DNA of 64,000 bases from positions 21,849,851 to 21,913,850 of the forward strand of contig NC_079877.1 in the NCBI RefSeq assembly GCF_029227915.1. The letters are read 5' to 3'. The notes below the pieces were generated by a model. It was given only the letters and a program-made list of their open reading frames with translations. It did no database searches and was not told the origin of the DNA. This DNA comes from Hydractinia symbiolongicarpus. Taxonomy: Eukaryota > Cnidaria > Hydrozoa > Anthoathecata > Hydractiniidae. Shown piece by piece: positions 54,271 through 64,000 of this stretch; within the stretch, counting starts at the first letter, position 1, and each line of letters begins with the position of its first letter. The position numbers and the translations under genes were made by a program.

Positions 54271-54541
54271 AATTGAAGGATTAATCGAGTACTTACGTAT
54301 GATGATTGATCCAGATTTTATTTTCCAAATCTTCTGCGTAAGCATGAGGGTGCCCTGCCCTCCCTACCCTATGCCTTTTTGGCTTAGCAGGTACACTCGG
54401 CCAACGAGTCACGTTCTGTCTTCAAAGTAGGATTTTGGGTTATCGAGCTTCGCTCTCACCCTCATGCTTACGCAGAAGATTTGGAAAATAAAATATGGAT
54501 CAATCATCATACGTAAGTACTCAATTAATCCTTCAATTTTC
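54271..54541. repeat. Palindrome related to the DIRS terminus
   Basis: Arms of about 80 bp (54,271-54,352 and 54,459-54,541) are near-perfect inverted copies: ttgaaggattaatcgagtac...gcatgagggtg. The loop contains aggattttgggttatcgagc at 54,431, the reverse complement of DIRS left-end sequence at 45,380-45,398. Likely a DIRS internal complementary region or a collapsed second copy. Confidence 0.6.
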
Positions 54542-54544
54542 CAA

Positions 54545-55255
54545 AGCGATGATTAGCCCCAACACCAACCTTGACCCCAGGGCTGGTTCTCTTTTTATAA
54601 ACCCTGGGGTTGAGGTTGCACTAACACGCGAAGTGCACAATGAAAGGATACGCAGTGCGTTTTATCTGATCACGTGAGCACATCCTACCCCCGCAAGCTT
54701 CTATGCTAGGTAATCTGTTACATGCACATTCGATTTTGTTTCTAGTGGATTTTTTCAAGAGCAGAAAACAGTCTATAACTATTAGGATCCGGAAAGAATA
54801 GCAAAATATTTCCAGTTAAGTTTTTTAAAGAATTATTTTGCACAGTATTATATACAGTAAAATATGGCTGAATTTCTTGCTACATTCTACCTTACTATAA
54901 ATTAGATTATATTTATTCTGTTTTGTATGCACAATTGATACTTTCAAAATGTTTAAAATGCAGTTTGTTAAGCATTTAAAATAAAATTTTATAAATATTT
55001 AATTAAAAAATCCCATCAAAAAATAAGATTTTAGGACAAAATAACACTTTGTTCAGGCACACGCATAAAAAATGTAAAAGTATATATGATACAACATAAA
55101 AATATAAAAAAAAATCAGGCCAGCGGTTACCATAATAGTAGACCTGCAGCTTTAATATTTTTAAATCAAATTTATAGGTTAAAATATTAAAGGCATAATC
55201 TATAAAATCTGCTAAACAAACTACTAAATCTGCAAAAACAAAATCTATTGATATA
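54545..55255. other. Non-coding interval
   Basis: Contains a MITE-like end 'ccaaccttgaccccagggc' near 54,560 and AT-rich sequence. No gene seen. Confidence 0.4.
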
Positions 55256-55259
55256 TGCA

Positions 55260-55320
55260 TCAGTTCATATTAATGGTGGCAAGTTTTTCTGCAACTCCAT
55301 CAAATTTGTCCTCTTTTTGA
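55260..55320 (-). CDS. Possible terminal exon of an unknown gene
   Basis: After the acceptor attttttagag the minus strand reads QKEDKFDGVAEKLATINMN then TGA. It joins in phase to the exon at 55,467-55,546 (TA|T = Tyr). Short, so the evidence is the matched splice phases and charged, low-complexity-free peptide. Family not recognised. Confidence 0.3.
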
Positions 55321-55466
55321 CTCTAAAAAATATATATAATTGATCAAATAAGCAATCCAAAAATGAAGTTATAGTTCAAGGATTAACCAGTCACATGCGG
55401 GTAAAACAGACAAAAATCATTTGCCAACAACTACTATAATGGGTCTATTTAAAAATGTGTACGTAC

Positions 55467-55546
55467 TATAAATCGTCAATCTTATACTCCATTGTATCCT
55501 TTGCTTTCGACTTTACCCTTTTCCCGAATGTACAGATCACCCCTGC
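55467..55546 (-). CDS. Possible penultimate exon of the same gene
   Basis: Acceptor ttgatttttcag, then AGVICTFGKRVKSKAKDTME and YKIDDL, and a strong donor TTTATA|GTACGT. A start-like ATGGCGGCGACCACAGATTTAA|GTGAGT lies at about 56,970-56,993 on the same strand and might be exon 1, but intermediate exons were not found. Confidence 0.3.
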
Positions 55547-55549
55547 CTG

Positions 55550-57380
55550 AAAAATCAACTTAATGATTATTAATGATTGATGATTACTTGAAAAAAGGAC
55601 AATATTGGTAACTACGGCAGGTCTAAGGTATTAAAGTTGAAATAACCAGGCATTTTTTTGCAGAAAAGATACAGAAAAAAACTGCAATAATATTTTAAAG
55701 CGTAGATATGTAAGCTCTTTGAAGCCCTTTCCCCTTGTACACTTTGATACGCTTTTAGACTACCTCTCTGCCTCCTTTTTCTTTGAGCATGCTAGCAACA
55801 TTACTTTTTGTAAACAACCCCATAAACCTTTGTTGCTGCAAGCTAAATGGACATTTTTCATGGTGGGTGGGTGGTTTCGTGAAGAACGCCAGGAGCAGCT
55901 TTAGATTTGTATTTGCTCTATTTGTACAGCAAAATCTTGGTTGTCATATAAAAGCTGCAAATGCAGATACTCACTTTTAAAAGAACAAAAATCTCCAAAC
56001 ATCATATAAAAGCTGCAAACGGAAATACGCAAAAATTTTTATAGTTTTCTTCACAGGACTAAAAACTATATATACGTCAAAAGTCTTTGGATCGGCTAAG
56101 TAGACGAGAAATAGTCTATTTAGGCTATGCGCCACCATGTTGAAAATATGCCCGCGGGAAATTTAGCCTTTTTTCAGAAGCAACCGTGACCGTAAAACAA
56201 AGAAGCCGTAACACAGCACATGCGTTCTTAATCAAAACAAACTAAACGTTATATCTTCTGACAGCGCAAATAATAAAGAAAAATATATTTGGACCATCAA
56301 AAGGGGGTTCTATAGAATGTTTTTAGCTAATAAAACCATTGCGATTATGCAACAGAACAGCGATAGGCAGCAAAAACCATGTTGATAGCCTAATTAGGAG
56401 AGATAAATCGCCAAAATGGGCTATCGTAGACTAATTAGATTATTATAGCCTAATTTGCGGTTATCCCTGACTGATGCTAGCTACACACAAAGAATGAGAA
56501 TTTCCAAGTGGACTCAGTGAGTAAGTGCGTAACTGTGTTGCAGTTTATATTTTATTAAATTTTTTTGTGTACATTTTCTGAAGTTTAGCCAAACGTTAAT
56601 TGGACGTGTGGAAAAGTGGGAGTGCTCTCTCTTTCCCAAATCCAAACTTACACATTCTTTTCGTACAGCTGAAATTCAGGAGACGACTTACAGAACTTCA
56701 CTTAAAGAAAAACAATTGAAATACTGCAGCTACTTACATTACATAGACATATAGCTAGCTACCTCCAGGGTGTAGGCTTTTTAGCAGTGTTCAAATGATG
56801 AGTCCAGCATGGGAATTGATCTAGCTAGCTATCAACATTATTAACAAAGTGTTTTTCACAGCTATGTAATGCAAGATTGTATAAAGTTGTCATCATTAAA
56901 AGATTCTTCCAGATCACTGTCATCATCGCATCGTTACACAGTGAAACTCACTTAAATCTGTGGTCGCCGCCATGACAGTTTGATGTCACAAACCTGGCCT
57001 TTAAGTACAGCTTCACAATTAATTTTTCTTAGGTTTTATTCGTTTATTTTAAAGTTTGTCCTACTTTAAGGCTGTACTACTTAAGTAGTTTGTTTACACG
57101 AAATCAAGTACCACAGCAAAAAATGTTTTTTATTCACGCCTGGGAGACTAAGAGCCGCCCCATAAGGGGCGGCAATTATACAATTTGACACAATTTGACT
57201 TCATAGAATTTGACTTCTAGATCAAATATATTAATATTTTACGTGTAAATCTAGTTGTTGCTAAATTTAGGCGTTTTGATCTAACATTGAAGTTCGAATT
57301 CTAAGTCATCAAATGTTTATATTAGGGAAATAAAAACGTTCACAGGTCGTACCGTTGGGATTTTTAGTTGTTTCATTCGT
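55550..57380. other. Interval without recognised genes
   Basis: Mostly AT-rich. The possible first exon ATGGCGGCG (minus, about 56,993) with a gtgagt donor is the only gene-like signal. 57,150-57,180 has a GC-rich inverted 'agccgcccc...ggggcggc' hairpin. Confidence 0.35.
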
Positions 57381-57390
57381 TAAAAATAAA

Positions 57391-59770
57391 ATGGGGAGGC
57401 CATCAAATGGGAAGGCCAACAAAAGCAAAAAAACAACAAATGCCGAGCGTTGTAAGGCATATCAAGAAAAAAAAAGAAGCTCACAAGGTTAATGATGCGC
57501 TTAGGAAGAGGGTTGCAAGAGAAAGGATTAAGCTCAATCTAGCTAAAAGTCGTTTACAATTAAAAAGAGAAGCTGTTGCCAAAAAAGCACGAAGGCAGCA
57601 AAAGAGAAGCGCTGCTCAAACTGGTAATATTCCATAATATTTCACGCACGTATACCTTTCTTAATTCAGAGTGTGATTTGGGTATTCTAAAAAATTCATG
57701 CAACCAAAATCATTCATTATTCCTTAGATCTACGAGCTATGAAGGATGATGTTACTTAAGAAGCGCAGCAGCCAACAGCATCTGGATCGCTTTCGTTCAG
57801 CTCGCCTTCTTCTTTTACTTCTTCCTCAGCATTCAAGCACCGCAGCACCAGCGTAAAAGGAGCAAGATTGTTAAGCTAATTGCTTCCAAGCACTTCAAAA
57901 TTTAATTCAAAAGTGAAGGTGGAAGAACTAAGCAAACACTTTCAAACACGGAAGAAGAATGGCTTTTTTCCTTTTTGGATCGCCCTGATATTTCACGTAA
58001 AACACCGGGGCGCAAAGATCTTGTTTACATCGGGAAGGTCGATGGGGAAAGGAAATACATGCAAAAGCGTTACCTACAGTGGACCATTCGAGAACTGTTC
58101 CGAATAATAAATGGCAAGGTCCCAAGGTGGAAGAACTAAGCAAACACTTTCAAACACGGAAGAAGAATGGCTTTTTTCCTTTTTGGATCGCCCTGATATT
58201 TCACGTAAAACACCGGGGCGCAAAGATCTTGTTTACATCGGGAAGGTCGATGGGGAAAGGAAATACATGCAAAAGCGTTACCTACAGTGGACCATTCGAG
58301 AACTGTTCCGAATAATAAATGGCAAGGTCCCAATGGAAGAATGTCAAATATTTCCAAATTCCTTTAAAAGAGAACTGACGTTCAGACAATTGTATGATTT
58401 TCTTAAAAAGAATAAACAGTACAAGTATTCTAGCCAAACACCTCACGAATCATGTACCTGGGAAATCTGTGAGATCATTACTCTAATCACTAGCGCTGTA
58501 AACCGGAAGTTACAGAATATCGACGCAAAACTTCCTGTCAACGTGAAAGAGTTGGTTGGTGAATATTCGTGCAATGTCAGAAATGCACATTGTATGAAAA
58601 GTATATGTCTAAATTGCCCGGCACATGCCATAGAAGATTCTGACTTCAAAGATTCGTCATCTACAGCTTCATCCGATTCTGAGGAAAGTTCATCCAACGA
58701 TAACAGTGATAAAGAGGATGAATATGACGAAATTAAATACTATCAATGGTTATCGATTGAAGGCAAAGCAAATAAAGTGTGCATCTGCATAAGAGTCGAT
58801 AATGTTAAACAAATACTTTTAGACAAGATCAGAGAACTTAAACTTCATGTTTACGTGAAAAACGAACAATACAATTTATATCAATTAAAAAACGAAATGC
58901 CAGCTAATGCTATGCTCGTCCACGTCGACTATGCAGAAAGTTACGAAAATAAACAGCCAGATGAATGCCAGTCCGCATATTTTGGTCGCTCGACGTTTAG
59001 CATTTTTACTGCAGCTGTATATATTCGCCAAAACGCTTTAATGAAAGTATTGTCATTGTTTCTGAAGCAAGGGACCATTCGAGGATTGATGCACATTCAT
59101 GTATATCACAACTTGTTGGTATTATGATGGAAAAGCATAATCATCTAAAGTCATTTGCGTCTATTGATTTGCATGTGTGGAGCGATGGTTGCAGCGCCTA
59201 GTTTAGATCAAAATATGTGTTTGCCCTTACATCCCTCTTTCCTACACATTTTAAAGCTAAAAAATATTATAATGAGAGGCCCATGGTAAGGGCCCAATGG
59301 ATGGAATTGGGAGGTGCGTTAAGAATGTTGTGTATTGTGCTGTAATGGCCGGTCGAGAGGTGATTAGCACGCCTAAAGAATTCGCACAACGTGTAATCAA
59401 GCTTGTAAAGGGCGTTCACTGTGCATACCAACCAATCGAAGATGTAATGGGGGAGCCTTACATTATCAAAGATGCACTCTACAGCACAAATATGCATATT
59501 CTTAAAGTCCACATGGCTAAACGTGTAATAACAAAGGCTGGCTACCATTGTATCCAGCTGTTTTATATTGCTAGTGACAAGAAAGCCTTCCATGATCAGT
59601 GGTACAAGAGAGATGATGGAACTGAACCTTGTGGACACTTCGATGTAATGGAGGAGGACAAAATTGACACAACTTGTGCAAATATCTTACAGGGGAGGAC
59701 GGATCAGATTGGATCAAGTGCCCCTCTTTGTTCTCAATGGTACCACGATGGATGTTTTTATGCCTCCTAA
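57391..59770 (+). pseudogene. DDE-like transposon protein, frameshifted and duplicated
   Basis: Start MGRPSNGKANKSKKTTNAER at 57,391 with a basic HxK-rich N terminus; a shift in an A-run near 57,470 moves the frame to the stretch ending at 57,637. The main body is GRTKQTLSNTEEEWLFSFLD, RKTPGRKDLVYIGKVDGERK, LQWTIRELFRIINGK, a Cys-containing region, a Ser/Asp/Glu linker, then the conserved blocks MLVHVDYAESYENKQPDECQSA (probable first Asp), ESIVIVSEARDHSRID (shifted frame near 59,040), LHVWSDGCSA followed by TAG then FRSKYVF, and GKGPMDGIG. Blocks of this type occur in many invertebrate transposon-derived proteins; the superfamily is not clear to me. A 208-bp tandem duplication sits at its start. 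Ends near 59,770. Confidence 0.65.
57916..58331 (+). repeat. Exact 208-bp tandem duplication
   Basis: 57,916-58,123 and 58,124-58,331 appear identical (aaggtggaagaactaagcaa...ggcaaggtccc). 208 is not divisible by three, so the duplication itself shifts the reading frame. Confidence 0.9.
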
Positions 59771-59774
59771 TTAT

Positions 59775-62035
59775 TTTTATATTAAGGTTGGAATTATTGT
59801 TGATGTATTTTTTGCGTAATATTTTGCTTTAAAAGTTCTTATTTACCATTTTAGAGTTTTTGTGTTGGACAGACATTTCTGTTTATTGTATAGCTGATGG
59901 TTCAAGAAAATATGTCTTTATTGTCAAAATAAATCGAACAATATCTTATCTCTTCAATTCGTAGCATTTTTTGTTGAAGTGTCAATCTCTAGTAAACTGC
60001 AACTTGAAATAGAATAACTACCTTCGGACACAACTTTTTATGTCGGACGGGCATAGTTTTCAATTTTGATTTAAAGGAGCATTGCTTATTATGAACGCCT
60101 TTAAGTTTCATAATAGATCGAGGCTAACCATTAGACACCACGTAAAACTTATTTTATCGGATTTTTTTCAACAGAATTCCAGTCGCAAAATTTCCGTCCG
60201 ACATTGTCCGTCCGACATAGCCCACCATAGATTCTACTAACATGCTAATGTTACAAAAGAAATTTGTGAAAACTGTTATGAACGTTTCAACTCATAGCCT
60301 TTAATGTTAGATTTGATGTATACAAAAAATCTTTAATCTCTATTTTGCGATAGAAATATAAAAGTTGCCCAAAAAAGTTAAAATTTCTCATTCCTCTCGC
60401 GTCCGTCGGACATAAAATAGTTTTCAGCGTGAAAAAAAATATCAATCCTAAATCTGGGAAAATAATGTCTGTTTCTTAAACAAGAAAAGGAAACATCGAA
60501 ATGTCCGTCCAACATAGAAAGGAGTTTTGTAACAGATCCCTCTGCTTAAATGACCAAACTTTAAGCTTTTCTCCGCGGTTTTTTTTCTTACGATTCCTTT
60601 CCTTCCTCTTCTCTTTCTTGCGAAGAATGTTTGAACGTCGGTTAATTTCTTAAAAAAAAAATTTTTTTATTTATTTTTTTAAATACAACGGTAATTTATA
60701 TATATTTCCCAGGATCACTGTTGGAAATCATCACATATATAACATGAAATTAAATTAACACTTAGTTTGCTTCGCTTGCTTCGTCTTTCTCTGAAGTCAT
60801 TTCGCAAGTCTCTTGTAAAATCTTTTTCATTCTCGTCCATATCCTTCTGTTGCAGAGAAAACAAGTGACGTGAAGGAACCATGTTTGACTTCGATCATGT
60901 TGTTATATTCGCGTTTTTTTTCTATTTCGTTTGCTTCATAGCATTTAGAGGGTGTCTGGATGACATATCTTTTGGCTAATGGGTTAAAAAGCCTGACGTC
61001 AAAAAATGCCTTCTGTCCTGTTACCCAAAACCCTTGCTGCTACGTCCAGTCTAGCTTCTTTGAAAAAGTTACTCGATGTTGATAAAACTTCGCAATTTAA
61101 CTCTTCCAACACAGGTTTTATCTACACATCATGACAAACGTTGTGCAACAATTGGCTGTAAAGTTACGAAGCTGGTTGTGTCGCATCGTTATGAACCCAC
61201 TTGCATTAAAGAGCATATTCAACTTAATTTCATTTACATATTTCGCGCCAGAAAGCCACTTCAGCCCCAGTACACAAAATCAAAATAGATACAATTTATC
61301 AAAATATATCTTCTTTGAAATATGCCAGCAGGTAAAATACTTTTTAGTCTGGAGGTCATGAGCAGGACTGGTCTAAATGTCATAAGTGGACACCTGACTA
61401 ACTTTTATAGTTCCTTGGTTAGAAATATTTTTTTATATAAATATATTTTATTTTATTTTAAATGGCAAATGGGCTTCGCTCGCTCACTTAGCTCCGCAAA
61501 AATCAGCTATTAAGTGTATTGCAATGCATACAATAATGCTTCCAAATTTTTACACAAAATATACGAAATCAACAGTTAAATGACACATCGAATAGAAATA
61601 TAAAAACTTAAATCATTTCAGTATATTGCATGCTACCCTCTACGGCAATATTTTAATCCAAAATATTAAAAGAATGGTTTGCCTTACAGACGTACACCCA
61701 CAATCAAGAAAATCAATCATTTTGATTGATTTAAGTATAGGAAATTTAAGTATACCAAGATTAGCATAAAGAATGGTTGCAGATGTGTATCGGTTGACAA
61801 AAAACACGAATAGCCCAGTTGTGAAGTGTATAAATCCTTTGACAGAAGCATTAGGTTCACTGTAAATTTGAGAACAATATAGTAAATAGGAATGAAAAAT
61901 AGCATGATAAACTATAGATGAGGAATTCACGTGTACGAAGTGTTCCATTCGTCTGTCTTATTATAACTGATCAAAAACATTGAGCAATCTTTTTCTTGAA
62001 AATAAAAGCCAATTCTATAAATGATTATATAGTTA
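59775..62035. other. Non-coding AT-rich interval with a repeated motif
   Basis: No gene recognised. 60,025-60,520 holds several copies of TGTCCGTCCGACAT or its complement; see the separate repeat entry. Confidence 0.4.
60023..60520. repeat. Cluster of TGTCSGACGG-like motifs
   Basis: Motifs at 60,040 (atgtcggacgggcat), 60,193 and 60,205 (tccgtccgacat, twice in a row), 60,400 (cgtccgtcggacataaaa) and 60,501 (atgtccgtccaacatag), in both orientations. No coding content. Confidence 0.55.
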
Positions 62036-62039
62036 TTAC

Positions 62040-62127
62040 CGGTATGATCTTCTTCTGCAGTAGTATGACAATCTAGATCTTCATTTTCCACTTCAAAAAC
62101 CATGGATTTCGTACCATCCAGAGCCAT
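62040..62127 (-). CDS. Possible first exon, related to the 7.4-kb exon
   Basis: ATG at 62,125-62,127: MALDGTKSMVFEVENEDLDC, then HTTAEEDHT ending at CATACCG|GTAATA. The end and donor match those at 7,366. No second exon like 6,653-6,915 is visible downstream on the minus strand, so this may be a partial duplicate. Confidence 0.35.
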
Positions 62128-62342
62128 CAGTTGTGTTTCATCTTTAAACTATTAAAAGGCATATTTCAGATGGGCATAACAGAGTGATGGCAAATGCTTC
62201 ATATATAAGCTAACTTGTATTTACGTTATAAGAATTTCTGCAGCTTGAAATATTCTGTCATCTTCGAAAGAATCCTTTTTACTTAATTTGCCAAAATAAA
62301 TTAAATTTGATCGATTTACAAAATTAATGTGTGAAAAAAATT

Positions 62343-62380
62343 TGCAGTCTAAAGTTAAAGATCTTTAACTTTAGACTGCA
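62343..62380. repeat. 38-bp perfect palindrome
   Basis: TGCAGTCTAAAGTTAAAGA followed directly by its exact reverse complement, no loop. Could be a terminal remnant of a hairpin element or a cruciform-prone site. Confidence 0.9.
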
Positions 62381-62454
62381 CATATAGTTGCACAAAATAA
62401 AGCATTTTTGAGTCTTCCAATTCAAGTTATTAAATATAACTCTGTATTATTATA

Positions 62455-62650
62455 AGAGACTACAATCATGGCCAAAACCTTATAAAAGTCTACACAATAT
62501 TGACATAATCTAGCTAGCCCCCGTTCCCCCCAGCTACAAAGTTGATGTTGAAACAAGACCAGCTGCTTATCTCAACTTTGTACATGGGGGAAAGGGGGAA
62601 AGGTAGATTTGACAGAAAATTCCAAAGGTTTTAGCCATGATTGTAGAAGG
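62455..62650. repeat. Imperfect 190-bp palindrome
   Basis: ACTACAATCATGGCCAAAACC at 62,459 is mirrored by GGTTTTAGCCATGATTGTAG at 62,627-62,646; internal arms 'cccccgttccccccagctacaaagttga' and 'tcaactttgtacatgggggaaaggggg' also pair. MITE-like; it abuts the Helitron-like copy. Confidence 0.6.
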
Positions 62651-63350
62651 CTCGTGGAGAAATCCACTTACACAGGAGGACAATGAAAAAATTGGTTATT
62701 TTAGACCTTTTTCTGATGTCAGCAGTGCATATGCGAAAACAAATAGACGAAATTCAGTTTATCCGTTGTCTCTATTATGTAGAGCTCGACACGCTGATGA
62801 AGAAAATGTATGTGATCATGTGATTTTGATGAACGGTTAATGATATATAAGGGTTTAAAAATTGTGCTGACATCAGCAAAGGCCCGTGAAAACACAAAAA
62901 ATTTTTTTTCAGAAATTCATGTACCTGTTGCCTCCCTCGTATAAATCTTGAAACACTGATCAAGAAAATGTATAGGACCATGTACTTTTGACAAACGGTT
63001 GCAGAGATATTAGAGTTTGAAGGTTTTTTGATGACGTCATCAACCCGTCCATTCCGAAACGGATCTGGGGACCTGGGTTTGGGAAACTTACCCAAATTGG
63101 TCCCAGGTGGTCCCTAGTTACCCACGCGGTGAAAAATCATTGACGTCACCACCTCGTTTCCAAGTTATTTGCCCTCAAAGTTTTAGATGCACTGTAATGG
63201 CTTCATTATTTTAATATAGGATATTGACGTTAAAGTAGTATTATTGACGTCGCGCTGTAACGTCAGAAAATTTGACGTAATAGACATGTATTTTTCGGCA
63301 ACATCAAAGAAAAATGAACACATCCACTTTGCCTTTCACAGACACGGGTT
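62650..63350 (-). mobile_element. Helitron-like repeat, inverted copy C
   Basis: The reverse complement of the 5-kb family core: GACGTCATCAACCCGTCCAT, the 'gaaacggatctggggacctggg' block, 'caccacctcgtttccaagttatttg'. Its hairpin reads GTGGAGAAATCCAC at 62,654-62,667. The CTAG end is degraded (CTAC). It faces copy D head to head. Confidence 0.6.
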
Positions 63351-63369
63351 TTCGCGGGTTTTCGTTTGC

Positions 63370-63931
63370 CGGCGAATGCGCCAGTTCCGTGTGTCTGTGA
63401 CAGGCAAAGTGGATGTCCTCAGATTCCTTTGATGTTGCCGAACAATGCATGTCTAATATGCTAAATTTTCTGACGTTACGGCGCGACGTCAATAACCCTA
63501 CTTTAAAGTCAATATCCTATAATAAATTAATGAAGCCATTACAGTGCACCTAAAACTTTAAGGGCAAATAAATTGGAAACGAGGTGGTGACGGCAATGAT
63601 TTTTCACCGCGTGGATAACTAGGGACCACCTAGGACCAACTTGGGTGATTTTCCCGAACCTATGTCCCAGAATCCGTTTCGGAATGCACGGGTTGATGAC
63701 GTCATCAAACAACCTTCAAACCCTAATATCTCTGCATCCGTTTGTCACAAGTACACGATCCTATACATTTTCTTGATCAGGGTTTCAAGATCTATACGAT
63801 AAAGGCAACAGGCATACACATTTCTAAAAAAAAAATTTTGTGTTCTGACATGTCTCATCAAAATTTAAATGACGGTTGTTTTTCTCTGTTATCCTGCCTA
63901 AGTGGATTTTTCCACGGGCCTTATCGACTAG
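63370..63931 (+). mobile_element. Helitron-like repeat, copy D
   Basis: Starts near 'gcgccagttccgtgtgtctg', full core, ends GTGGATTTTTCCACGGGCC..CGACTAG. Its 5' end meets copy C's 5' end at about 63,350-63,370. Confidence 0.62.
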
Positions 63932-64000
63932 TCTATATCTATATATTAATAAGCCAGTTCCGTGTGTCTGTAACAGGCAAAGTTGATATCGTTATTTTCC
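63932..64000 (+). mobile_element. Helitron-like repeat, copy E (cut by window end)
   Basis: TCTATATCTATATATTAATAAGCC then ccagttccgtgtgtctg, directly after copy D's CTAG: the same tandem junction as between copies A and B. Continues beyond the window. Confidence 0.6.

Noticed and set aside
1-64000. tRNA, rRNA or other structured RNA genes
   Set aside because: I looked for obvious tRNA- and rRNA-like blocks and saw none I could support; a covariance-model scan would be needed.

Overview
The window is AT-rich animal DNA: introns with GT/AG junctions, single-copy metazoan genes, and a very dense load of transposable elements of many classes. The element mix (Polinton, DIRS, Penelope, CR1-like LINE, Copia, Gypsy, hAT-like and Helitron-like sequences, KRBA2-like integrase genes) together with a divergent single-exon class A receptor fits a cnidarian, possibly a hydrozoan. 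That taxon is inferred from gene and element style, not from a marker gene.

Layout. (1) 1-5.0 kb: the end of a decayed Polinton (minus strand) with a packaging-ATPase fragment, two small membrane-protein genes and a broken protein-primed DNA polymerase B. (2) 5.07-6.37 kb: two tandem copies of a Helitron-like non-autonomous repeat. Further copies lie at 15.34 kb and, head to head, at 62.65-64 kb. (3) 6.65-10.9 kb: two spliced exons of an unrecognised gene, a LINE reverse-transcriptase remnant and short hairpin repeats. (4) 11.0-14.5 kb: a multi-exon KRBA2-like integrase pseudogene interrupted by a 21-bp minisatellite that reads as a heptapeptide repeat. (5) 15.7-16.6 kb: small DNA-transposon derivatives. 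(6) 17.2-18.2 kb: an intact rhodopsin-like GPCR (minus). (7) 19.7-44.2 kb: the host gene TMEM129, an ER-associated-degradation E3 ubiquitin ligase (minus), in three coding exons. Intron 1 is 22.4 kb.

That intron is full of nested insertions. A Gypsy retrotransposon (about 43.1 to 26.2 kb) has a LINE inside its 5' LTR. The LINE in turn carries an almost fresh Copia element (32,480-37,582, TSD GATTG) and a hAT-like element (37,710-40,350, TSD GTTAAATCAT). The hAT-like element carries a spliced OTU/vertnin-like gene instead of a transposase.

Upstream of TMEM129, 45.3-54.3 kb is a decayed DIRS tyrosine-recombinase retrotransposon. Its RNase H gene is split by a 5.1-kb Penelope-like insertion made of two almost identical head-to-head copies around a 94-bp spacer, flanked by the 11-bp duplication CTAATTTTATC. 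Next come two possible terminal exons of an unknown gene (55.3-55.5 kb), a frameshifted DDE-like transposon gene with a 208-bp tandem duplication (57.4-59.8 kb), a cluster of a short repeated motif (60.0-60.5 kb), several palindromes near 62.4 kb and the Helitron-like cluster at the right edge.

Only TMEM129 and the GPCR look like functioning host genes. The others are mobile elements or remnants; the Copia pol gene and one Penelope copy are still nearly intact.
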